DNA of 64,000 bases from Candidatus Thalassarchaeum betae (GTDB taxonomy: Archaea > Thermoplasmatota > Poseidoniia > Poseidoniales > Thalassarchaeaceae). The stretch's first letter is position 1, and each line of letters starts with the position of its first letter. Shown here in pieces: positions 1 through 13,400 of this stretch. The notes under the pieces were generated by a model. That model searched no databases. It saw only the letters and a list, made by a program, of their open reading frames with translations, and was not told the DNA's origin. The stretch covers positions 1-64,000 of the forward strand of contig PSPG01000002.1 in assembly GCA_003193925.1 (NCBI GenBank). Reading direction: 5' to 3'. Position numbers and translations under genes: made by a program.

Positions 1-566
1 ATGGTGTTCGAGGTGATCGTCATGGTGGGCTTGGTCGCGTCTTGCTCCACGGTGAGAGAGACTGTGGCTGTGGCGTCCGGGTTGGTGACGGACGCGGTCA
101 CGTCGATGCTCGTGCCGTCGGCCACACCACTGCCGCCGTTTCCGGCAGCCAGCTGAGCGGCGCTGAAAGTTACTGTGAATGAGTTGTCCGATGCCACTGT
201 AGAGGTCCGCTCGACACCGCCGTAGTCGACAGTCACGGTGCAGGCCGAACTGCCGGCGCACTCATCGTCAGCGTTGGAGGTCAGACCGGTGACGGTGAAG
301 CCGTTGGTCACGTACTCGTCATAGTCGACACCGTCGCCCCCGGCAACTGACGTAACGGCGATGGTGGGATCGGCAAAGCGCTTCTCGGCGCTGTCCTCGA
401 GATAGGTAGCGCTGGCGCTATCGCTGCCGCTATCGGAAATTTGGCCAGCAACCATGACCAGGGCAATCGCGACGGCGAAGCCGATGGCGACGTTTCTCAG
501 GTCGGTCGTTCGGAGCCCGAAGGCGGTCTTGTCGTTCTGTATTGTTAGCGGCATGCCTGCAACCAT
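1..566 (-). CDS. Surface protein with N-terminal membrane segment and Ig-like domain, partial
   Basis: The reading frame is open from an ATG at 566 to the window edge, giving 188 visible codons; the C-terminus is missing. After about 28 residues there is one hydrophobic segment (AIGFAVAIALVMVAG), then a Ser/Asp-rich linker and a beta-rich region with a Cys pair (DDECAGSSAC) and repeated T/V/S strands. This looks like the tandem Ig-like domains of archaeal and bacterial adhesins. The membrane segment would place the visible domain outside the cell, as a signal anchor or cleaved signal. A second ATG at 554 is possible. The function is not identifiable; a pilin-like or adhesin role is inference. 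It is preceded by a long hairpin-rich leader region. Confidence 0.75.
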   Translation of the reverse strand, partial: MVAGMPLTIQNDKTAFGLRTTDLRNVAIGFAVAIALVMVAGQISDSGSDSASATYLEDSAEKRFADPTIAVTSVAGGDGVDYDEYVTNGFTVTGLTSNADDECAGSSACTVTVDYGGVERTSTVASDNSFTVTFSAAQLAAGNGGSGVADGTSIDVTASVTNPDATATVSLTVEQDATKPTMTITSNT

Positions 567-1151
567 GTTGCTCCCCACGCCTTATCTGGATTTAGAACAT
601 TTCGGAGCCCACCCCTAAGGGTGGGGATTTCGCAGCACGGCCGATAAGCAACTCTGGCGACACTGGAAAATAGCGGTTTCGGCCCTACGGGGCCGCATTC
701 GGGCTGATAATGCTCTGTAAAATAACAGCCTGAAAGCGCCTCAAGCCGCCATATTCCCGCGTAGCGGGAGATTCCGCCGCCGACGAGGATCGGCAAGGGC
801 GGATCCAAAGCTCGGTCGGCACCTGGGCCAGACCAGATCGGGCCCGGGATCGGCCTCGTTCGAGGGGCAAGATTGATACCATTGGCATTCAGGATTCAGA
901 ATTTCTCTTTATAAGTAAAAGGGCCGAAATCTGGGCTGTTATTGGCCTCTAACCCTAGGCTTTTCGGGTCGTTTTCAATCCCGTTTCACGCCCGTTCTGA
1001 TGCCGATAATCCGGCTTCGGCCGTTATCGCCCGAGACGGTCCCGAGGTGGTTCTGCCCTCGCGCGCGAGCGCATTACATGAGTATTCAGAGTTTGGCCGG
1101 TTCCGCCAGGGCTCCCTGAGGAGCCCCGACGAGCCGGTTTCGTCTCGAGGA
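567..1151. other. Long intergenic region with several hairpins
   Basis: No convincing gene is seen in these 585 bases. They hold perfect inverted repeats at 608-625, 680-695 and 755-769, a short palindrome at 854-865, and an AT-rich TTTATAA element near 910-917. In the direction of the surface-protein gene ending at 1, all lie upstream of its ATG. A long reading frame on the plus strand that begins near 942 is only the antisense of the acidic repeat gene. Confidence 0.6.
608..625. promoter_or_regulatory. Perfect inverted repeat 42 bases upstream of the partial surface gene
   Basis: Seven-base arms CCCACCC and GGGTGGG surround a CTAA centre. A close relative (CACCCC-CTTTA-GGGGTG) lies at 6125-6141 upstream of the next surface gene. 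It could be a protein-binding operator or an mRNA leader hairpin; the sequence alone does not decide. Confidence 0.45.
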
Positions 1152-6062
<4,911 letters not shown>

Positions 6063-6095
6063 GGGTGTCACTAACGTTCATCAGGCTATATGAAT

Positions 6096-6141
6096 GATAT
6101 AATCATGTCGCCAGATGCTCGTCACACCCCCTTTAGGGGTG
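6096..6141 (-). promoter_or_regulatory. Promoter region with TATA-like box and inverted repeat
   Basis: On the minus strand an ATTATATC element (6103-6096) lies about 34 bases before the ATG at 6062, and a second AT-rich run (CATATAG) follows it. Further upstream is the inverted repeat CACCCC-CTTTA-GGGGTG (6125-6141), resembling the one at 608-625. The arrangement suggests a TATA-type promoter with an upstream binding site. Confidence 0.5.
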
Positions 6142-6253
6142 GTTCCCAAATAATGCCTCCTGTTGGGCGTTTTTCCGGGTTCGTGGCCGATGAACAGGGG
6201 AGGTGCAGTGGAAATTATCGTTACGCGGGGTGCTTGACTTGTACACGCGCTGC

Positions 6254-9200
6254 TCACTGCAACTCCCAGCTGTCGTCGGGCTGGCGCACCCAGGTCCCGC
6301 AGTCCTCGCCGACGTACTGCATCGGCTCGACCTGGACGTAATCGCCACCGTCGGGCAGGTCCTCCCAGCTGGCGACTGTCACCGGGCCCTCGGGCTCGGA
6401 CTGAGCGAGCTCCTCGTAGCCGGGCGGCGGCGGTGGCGGTGGCGGTGGCACGGTGGTCGCCTCGGGCTGCTCGGGCTCAACCTCCTCGACCTCAGGCTCC
6501 GGCTCGGGCTCTGCCTCAGGCTGCGGGATCTCCGGCTCCCGAGGCAATGGGGGCCGGGCTGGCGGCGGCGGAGGCACCTCACCCCACGAGGCCTTCTCCT
6601 CCCTGAGGGCAGGCTGCCGGTCGTAGCGCTGGTGGTCGTCATCCTTCCAGGTCTCGTCGGTCTGCCCTGCGCGACGTCCCATCGTGAAGGCGACCGCGCC
6701 GGCGATGAATGCGAGGATCAGCGCGATGACGACGACGGTGAGCACCGGGTTGAGCTCCATCTTGTCCACTAGGGTCAGCGGGTGGGCGTTGTCGCCCAGA
6801 CCGTCGCCATTGCGGTCCTCCCACTCGGTGCCGTCGAGCGGGAACACGTCGTTCGGATCGCCGACCCCGTCGTTGTCATCGTCGGCGTCGATGACGTCGC
6901 AAGTGCCGTCACCGTCCGTGTCGACGGGGACAGAGGTGACGGACAGCGCATCAGTCAGGCACATCGCCTCGATGTTGTCGGGCCAGCTGTCACCGTCGTC
7001 GTCGGTGTCGGCGTTGTCGCCGGTGCCGTCGTCGTCGGTGTCCTTGGACTCGCTCGGGTCGTAGGGGAAGGCGTCGTTGATGTCGAGCACCATGTCGTTG
7101 TCGTCGTCATTGTCTACGACATCGCAAATCCTGTCGCCGTCGAAGTCCAGGGGGAACGAGTTGGCGTCCATCGGGTCGGTGCCGCAGTTCGGCTCCTCGA
7201 GGTCGGACCAGGTGTCGCCGTCGTCGTCCTCGTCGGCGTTGTTGCCGATGCCGTCGAGGTCGAGGTCGGCCCACTCGGTGTCATCGAACGGGAACATGTC
7301 GTACACATCGTCGGTGCCGTCGCCGTCGTCGTCGGCGTCGACGCGGTCGCACACGTGGTCGTCGTCGAAGTCATCTGGGACCTCGAAGGCGGAGAAGGGG
7401 TCGGTCTGGCAGTCGCTCTCGTCGCTGTCCGACCAGCCGTCGTTGTCATCGTCGAGGTCGGCGTTGTTGCCCACGCCGTCGCCGTCGTTGTCCTCCCACT
7501 CGGTCGCGTCCAGCGGGAAGGCGTCGCTGTTGTCGGGGACCGAGTCGCCGTCGTCGTCGATGTCGGCGTTGTCGCCCGTGCCGTCGCCGTCGGTGTCGAT
7601 CCATTCGCCCGCATCGAGCGGGAAGGCGTCGGTCACGTCGGCGAAGCCGTCGTTGTCGTCATCGCCGTCGACGGCGTTGCAAGAGCCGTCCTGGTCGGTG
7701 TCCGGAGGCAGTGAGTTCGCATCCAGTGGGTCGGAACCACAGGTCGCCTCGATGGCGTCGCTGAAGCCGTCGCCGTCGTCGTCGATGTCGGCGTTGTCGC
7801 CGGTCCCGTCACCGTCGGTGTCCAGCCACTCCTCGGCATCGAGGGGGAACGCGTCGTTGACGTCGAGGTAGCCGTCGTTGTCGTCGTCATCGTCCATCAG
7901 GTCGCAGATCTGGTCGTTGTCGAAATCGGCGGGCTGGCTGTTGTAGTCCAGCGGGTCCGTGCTGCACTGGTACTCCTCGGCGTCGGTCCAGCCGTCGCCG
8001 TCGTCGTCATCGTCGGCGTTGTTGCCGATGCCGTCGTTGTCAGTGTCCTCCCACTCGGTGTCGTCGAGCGGGAACGAGTCGTTGGCATCGTCGTAGCCGT
8101 CGTCGTCGTCGTCGTTGTCCATGACGTCGCAGACACCGTCGCCGTCGGTGTCCTGCGGCACGCTGCTGGCATCATCGGGGTCCGAGCCGCAGGTGATCTC
8201 GTCCTCGTCCCAGAAACCGTCGCCATCGGTGTCCAGGGTGAAGATCCAGATGGTCATGTTGTAGTCGCCCTCGCCAGAGTAGGCGTAGATCTCGACCAGG
8301 ACGGTTCCCCCTCCGACGTAGGTGCCGTTGGAGGTGACCGTCTCAGGACTGCTGAACGTCGAGGAGGTATCGATGATGTTGCCCGCTGGATTCGGCATCT
8401 CGGCCAAGGCTATGTCGAAGTTGACCTCGCTGGTATCGAAGGAGACGCTGACAGCGATGCCGTGATCGGCGGGGACGTCCACCGAGTACTCGTCGACCAC
8501 GTCGCTGTCGGCAGAGGCCCAGCCGGTGAAGTCGTTCTGGCCTATGTTGGTGATGATCCCGGTGGGGTTGTCGTAGTCGTCCGAGGCGTCGTCGCCGGTT
8601 CCCGAGTCGTTCTGGTTGAAGACAGGGGAGGAGGAGATGTTGTCGAACCAGAGCGACAGCGTGTAGTCGTCACCGCTGATCCAGGCCCGGACCAGTAGGG
8701 TGACCGTCGTCCCGCCGATGGAGGCGTTGCCGCTGGAGACGTTCTCGGGGTTGTCGTTGAAGCTGTAGTCGATGTAGGCGCCGTTCTGGTCGAACAGGTG
8801 CAGGTCAAGGTCGACGGTGGAGGTGTTCCAAGAAAGGCTCGCGTTGATCGAGTGGTACATCGGCATGGCGATGCTGTACCAGTCGTACTCGTCGTTGCTG
8901 TTGTTGGCGTAGCCGTAGTAGGTGGCGTTTGTGGCATTGAGAGGGGTGGCTGTGGACTGCGTGTCAGACGCATCCCCTCCGGTGTTGGCGTCGTTCTGGC
9001 CCGAGCCGCCCCCTCCGCCGGAGGTCGAGAATATCCAGATCTGCAGGGTGTACTGGCCCGAGCCGGTCCATTGGTTGACCTGGACGTAGACCGTGGTGCC
9101 ACCAACGCTGGTCCCGTTGGAGGTGACGCTGTCGTAACTCGATATCGAGTAGCTGGAGTCTATCGTGCTCCCGGACGAGGTGTACAGCATCAGATCGAAA

Positions 9201-9457
9201 TCGGCGCCCGACGGGGATGTCAGACCGACCGCTATGCCGGTGTTGCTCGACATGTTGACCCCGTAGTAGTCGTCGGTGTCGTTGCTCGCGGTCAGGTTGC
9301 CGTAGTAGGTGGCGTTCGAGGCGGGCAGCCATGCAGCTGTGGAGATGGAGCCGCCGGCATCGCCGCCGGTCCCGGCGTCGTTCGCCAGCACCAGCCCGGA
9401 GAGGCAGGAGAGGACTAGGAGTGCGGCCAGTGTTCTCGCAGCCCCGACGTCCGTCAT
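6254..9457 (-). CDS. PPC/TSP3 surface protein with proline-rich cytoplasmic tail
   Basis: I chose the ATG at 9457 (1067 residues) because it begins directly with a signal peptide (TLAALLVLSCLSGLVLA); an upstream in-frame start would add 28 unlikely residues. Three PPC-like beta modules, each opened by NDAGTGGDA-type sequence, are followed from about residue 407 to 889 by TSP3-type DxDGDG repeats. A membrane helix (VLTVVVIALILAFIAGAVAF) precedes a cytoplasmic tail of about 140 residues. The tail has PPPPPARPP, an acidic EPEPEPE stretch, a nine-proline run followed by GYEE, and a C-terminal Trp-containing patch ending DDSWELQ. It is a calcium-stabilised surface protein; the tail suggests docking to a cytoplasmic partner (inference). 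It resembles the gene at 1152-6062. Confidence 0.9.
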   Translation of the reverse strand: MTDVGAARTLAALLVLSCLSGLVLANDAGTGGDAGGSISTAAWLPASNATYYGNLTASNDTDDYYGVNMSSNTGIAVGLTSPSGADFDLMLYTSSGSTIDSSYSISSYDSVTSNGTSVGGTTVYVQVNQWTGSGQYTLQIWIFSTSGGGGGSGQNDANTGGDASDTQSTATPLNATNATYYGYANNSNDEYDWYSIAMPMYHSINASLSWNTSTVDLDLHLFDQNGAYIDYSFNDNPENVSSGNASIGGTTVTLLVRAWISGDDYTLSLWFDNISSSPVFNQNDSGTGDDASDDYDNPTGIITNIGQNDFTGWASADSDVVDEYSVDVPADHGIAVSVSFDTSEVNFDIALAEMPNPAGNIIDTSSTFSSPETVTSNGTYVGGGTVLVEIYAYSGEGDYNMTIWIFTLDTDGDGFWDEDEITCGSDPDDASSVPQDTDGDGVCDVMDNDDDDDGYDDANDSFPLDDTEWEDTDNDGIGNNADDDDDGDGWTDAEEYQCSTDPLDYNSQPADFDNDQICDLMDDDDDNDGYLDVNDAFPLDAEEWLDTDGDGTGDNADIDDDGDGFSDAIEATCGSDPLDANSLPPDTDQDGSCNAVDGDDDNDGFADVTDAFPLDAGEWIDTDGDGTGDNADIDDDGDSVPDNSDAFPLDATEWEDNDGDGVGNNADLDDDNDGWSDSDESDCQTDPFSAFEVPDDFDDDHVCDRVDADDDGDGTDDVYDMFPFDDTEWADLDLDGIGNNADEDDDGDTWSDLEEPNCGTDPMDANSFPLDFDGDRICDVVDNDDDNDMVLDINDAFPYDPSESKDTDDDGTGDNADTDDDGDSWPDNIEAMCLTDALSVTSVPVDTDGDGTCDVIDADDDNDGVGDPNDVFPLDGTEWEDRNGDGLGDNAHPLTLVDKMELNPVLTVVVIALILAFIAGAVAFTMGRRAGQTDETWKDDDHQRYDRQPALREEKASWGEVPPPPPARPPLPREPEIPQPEAEPEPEPEVEEVEPEQPEATTVPPPPPPPPPGYEELAQSEPEGPVTVASWEDLPDGGDYVQVEPMQYVGEDCGTWVRQPDDSWELQ
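6790..8237 (-). repeat. Tandem TSP3-type coding repeats
   Basis: This is the second block of DxDGDG/FPLD repeat units, inside the 1067-residue surface protein. Unit structure and codon choice are very close to the block at 1500-2907, consistent with paralogous origin or gene conversion. Confidence 0.8.
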
Positions 9458-9476
9458 GGCCTTAGGGCCATGAATT

Positions 9477-9520
9477 CCGCTTTGAACTTTGGCACGGCAC
9501 GATGGTGCATAAAATGCACC
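9477..9520 (-). promoter_or_regulatory. Promoter box and 17-base perfect palindrome
   Basis: TTCAAAGCGG (minus strand, 9486-9477) ends 20 bases before the ATG at 9457 and matches the box seen at many starts in this window. Immediately upstream lies a perfect inverted repeat, GGTGCAT-AAA-ATGCACC (9504-9520), itself flanked by GCACGA direct repeats. This has the form of an operator controlling the TSP3 surface gene. Confidence 0.5.
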
Positions 9521-9537
9521 GCTACAGCACGACGGTT

Positions 9538-10389
9538 TCATTCGTAGAAGTAGAATCCCTGACCGCTCTTGCGCCCGAGTTTGCCCTCATAGACCATCTG
9601 AACCAGCAGAGGGGCGGGGGCGTACTTGTCGTCTGCCAGTCCCTCGTGCAGGACGTTCATGATGTGCAGCACCGTGTCCAGGCCGATAAAATCGGCCAGC
9701 GCGAGCGGCCCGATGGGGTGGTCCATCCCGAGTTTCATGATGCCGTCTATGACCTCTGCCTCTGCCACTCCCTCCTGCAACGTCAGGATGGCTTCGTTGA
9801 GCATCGGGCAGAGTATCCTGTTGCTGACGAAGCCCGGCGAGTCGTTGCACGACAGCGCCGTCTTGCCCATCCTCTCGACAGTCCCGACCACAGCGGCGTT
9901 GACCTCATCGGAGGTCTGGGCGCCGTTGATAATCTCGACCAGCCGCATTATCGGGACGGGATTCATGAAGTGCATCCCGATGACCCTGTCCGGCCTGCTC
10001 GTCGCACCGGCGATCGCATCGATGCTGATGCTCGATGTGTTACTGGCGAGGATGGCCTCGGGCTTGCAGATGCCGTCGAGCTCGGCGAAGGCCGAGAGCT
10101 TCAGCTCGGGGATCTCCGGGATCGCCTCGATGACGAGGTCGCAGTCTGACGCCGCCCCCTTGTCGGTGGATGTGCGCACGCGCGCGAGAGCCGAGTCGGC
10201 ATCCTCCCGGCTCATCCTCTCCTTGGCGACGAGCTTGCCCAGAGAGCGCTCTATGGCGTCCATCCCACGCTCTATGAATTCCTGCTCGATGTCGATCATC
10301 GTGACGTCGTACCCCGCGCATGCCGCGACCTGCGCTATGCCGTTGCCCATCTGACCCGCACCGAGCACGGCTATGCTGCGAATCTCCAC
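9538..10389 (-). CDS. hbd: 3-hydroxyacyl-CoA (3-hydroxybutyryl-CoA) dehydrogenase
   Basis: The 283-residue protein has the family's usual length. The N-terminal Rossmann fold shows GAGQMG (10-15) and an acidic residue after the second strand (MIDIE), favouring NAD. The family motifs [14 protein letters not shown] and PGFVSNR follow, and the C-terminal helical domain ends with GRKSGQGFY. It oxidises (S)-3-hydroxyacyl-CoA to 3-oxoacyl-CoA in beta-oxidation or butyrate-type pathways, in the cytoplasm. It lies 31 bases downstream of the subtilase on the same strand. The acyl-CoA dehydrogenase at 16670-18088 may supply an earlier step of the same kind of pathway. Confidence 0.93.
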   Translation of the reverse strand: MEIRSIAVLGAGQMGNGIAQVAACAGYDVTMIDIEQEFIERGMDAIERSLGKLVAKERMSREDADSALARVRTSTDKGAASDCDLVIEAIPEIPELKLSAFAELDGICKPEAILASNTSSISIDAIAGATSRPDRVIGMHFMNPVPIMRLVEIINGAQTSDEVNAAVVGTVERMGKTALSCNDSPGFVSNRILCPMLNEAILTLQEGVAEAEVIDGIMKLGMDHPIGPLALADFIGLDTVLHIMNVLHEGLADDKYAPAPLLVQMVYEGKLGRKSGQGFYFYE

Positions 10390-10420
10390 GGCCTAGCGAG
10401 TCGCAGGCAGGGGATGAGCC

Positions 10421-13400
10421 TTACTCGTCCTCTCCGGCAGCTGAATCAGCGAGGGACAGGTCTGCTGCAGCCTCGATCTCGGACATTATCTCATCGAGGT
10501 CGGGGCCGTGCCCCTCCATCCTGAGCTTGCGCGCGCGCCTGCGCCGGAGCATGGTCGCCGGCAGCACGGTGGCGGCGAGCAGTGCTATTGCGGCCAGAGA
10601 GAACCACCAGAGCATCGGCCCCGAGTTGCGGGCGTCATCGATGGCCCAGTCGATCCACTCCTGTTCGAGCACTTCTATGGACATCGAGTTCTGGTTGTTC
10701 GCTGCATCGACGGAGAGCCCATTGATCGAATGGTTCCCCGGTGTGGGGGGGATCTCGATGGTGACTAGGAACTCCTCGGATGACGGACACACGAACTCCG
10801 CGTCGTCCGCCTCCGTCCACAGCATCACCGTGGAGCCGGGCTCGCACACGCCGCTGACCACCCGGCTGGTCTCGAGCGGGGTGGTCCGATTGGCTACCTC
10901 GTAGAAGTTCAGGACGGGTGCGATGGTGTCCTTGACTATGGACAGCGTGTAGTTGTCGATATGGTCGAGGGCGTGTATCTCGATGAGGAACTGGTTGTCG
11001 CCCTCCTCGAGGTCGAAGACCACAGTGACCACGCTGGCCCCCGGCTCGATCAGGTGCCTCCCGCCGGCATCCGTCCTGCTCCACCAGATCTCCTGGTCGG
11101 GACCGCGCTGCAGAACCGCCTCGACCTCCTCGATGGCCGCCAGCCCGCCGTTCCAGTTCGCAGTGACGTGGGTGCTGTATATCGAGGGGTCCAGCAGCAT
11201 GCTCCTGCACTCGAGGAACCTGTTGTCGTTCTCCTGGGGCTCGGTCATGTCCACTGCCTCGAAGCAGACCTCGTGCACCCCCGTGTGATTGAGCTCGAAC
11301 AGCGCGCCGCTGGTTACTCCGGTGCGCTCGCTGATGAGCGCCCCGTCGATGGTGAACCGGATGTGGACCTCCTCACTCGACAGCCAGGACAGGCCCTGCC
11401 TGTGGTCGAAGAGGGCATCGTGGGTGCCGGGGCTGACCTCCCATTCGACCAACGGTACCGAGCGGTCGAGCCTGAGGGGCCATTCCTCGACAGCGCTGTT
11501 GTTGGCCCAGTCGGTCAGCTCGAGGGAGATGAGGTAGTCGCCGTCGGGCAGCGTTGTGGTGTTGATCTCGTACTCCGAGAGGTAGGTGCCCTGCCCGGGG
11601 GCGTCCTCCATGGTGATCCGCGGTATCAGCGGGTCGGACTCGCACTGCACCGTCTCATGAAGGGAGTTCAGGGCCTGTACCCTCAGGCACCAGTCCCTGA
11701 TGTCCACGGGAATCGAGATGGTCAGCGTACCCTCGCTCATGTTGACCGGGGTCGTTATCTGCTCCGGAGTGTAGTGGTAGTCGGCTTGGTCGGCAACGTC
11801 GAGCAAGGCGGCGCTGGGCGTGTGAGGGTCGAAGACGACGACGAAGTCCCTGGTTAACGAGTTACCCGCAGCGTCCCTGACCTCTATGTCGAAGACGCTG
11901 CTGCCGTGCACGTAGAAGAACGACGAGTCGGCGTCGGCTCGCTCTTCGGCCTCGGTCAACTGGAAGGTGAACTCACCGAAGCCGCTCTCGTCGAGCTCGA
12001 TCTCGGTGTCGCCGTGCCTCACGCTCGCGTCTGGCTCGGTCTGTAGCGTGTACGTCAGCGTGGCTTGGTTGGTTATCCACGGGATGTTGGAGATGGACAC
12101 GATGGGGGCGGTGGCGTCGTAGGACACCGAGAGGTAGGTTTCGGCAGAGTTGTTGGAGATGTCAGTCAAATCAGCCCTGTAGTCGTGCCACTTCTCCACC
12201 TGCGGCAGCGTGGCGTTGACCCATATCTCCCTGAACGAGACGTTCTCGGGCATGGCGAAGTGATTGCCGCTGTTCCATATGGCAGTCAGGTTGTGGTGGT
12301 TGCCATCGGTGTCGATTGCCTCGACGAGGTCCGCATCGGGGATGCTGGTGCCCTCGTCGGCCGGCTCCCAGTTCAGGTCGTCGAGGCGGAACCCGATGCC
12401 CGTGTCGAGCGCGTGCAGCCTGACGGGCACGATGACGTTGGTCTGCGTCAGGTTGGCGGGGACCTCGAAGCCGACCTCCGGGTCAAGCTCGACGAGCTCG
12501 TAGGTGTAAGGCAGGCGCAGGCTGATGTCGCCCTCGATGATGACGTCGATGAACCCGGTCCAGATCCCGGCGGTCTCGGGCCTGTCATATGCCAGATTGA
12601 CCTGCAGGGCCGAGGCGGGGACCTGTCCTGCGAGGGTATCACTGCCGTTGGGCCAGATCGCGTCGATCTCCCCCTGCGTGAGCGATAACTGGTCTGTGAT
12701 TACCAGATCGTCGCCGCCCACGATCTCTATGTCGATCCAGAACTGGACGGTGCCACTCGGCACCGAGTAGCCGTGAACGGCTACCGAGTAGTTACCGTCA
12801 GCCGGGTCCACGATGCGAATCGTCTCGGCAGAGGAGCCGCTCCATGAACGGGCCACCTCCTCGCCGGAGGAGAACACGCCGTCCCCGTTAGAGTCGCGAA
12901 ACAGGAACAGGTCGAGGTCGGCATCATCATGCGCGTTCATCCGGATGTTCAACTCGCTGGCGTTCTTGACGGTCATGTTGTGCCACCAGGAGGCGGTCAT
13001 CTTGTTGTTGTAGACATCCTGGAAGGCCGTCTCGTTATCGAAGTGGGCCGGTTGGCTCCAACCGTAGGCGGTCACCGAGTCGACGGAGAGCGGTACAGTG
13101 GAGACTACGTGGACCGCGTCGACCCCGCTGCCCTCGGCCCAGTCGGTGACCACGCGCTCGAAGCCGGACTCCTCGGCTGCGATGTAGCCGACGGAGATGT
13201 TGAGCGCGTTGTCGTTAGTGGAAACCCCGTGCAGCGCGGTGTGCAGGACCATCTGGTGCATGCCCTGGGAGGTGGGCACGGCGAACATCTCACGTGAGGT
13301 GTCGGTGAAGGTGCCCCAGTTGTGCGAGCCGCCGCCCGCGTGGTTGTTGATCGAGCGTGACTCGATGAAGAAGGTCGACTCGCCGTAGGCGTCCGGGTCG

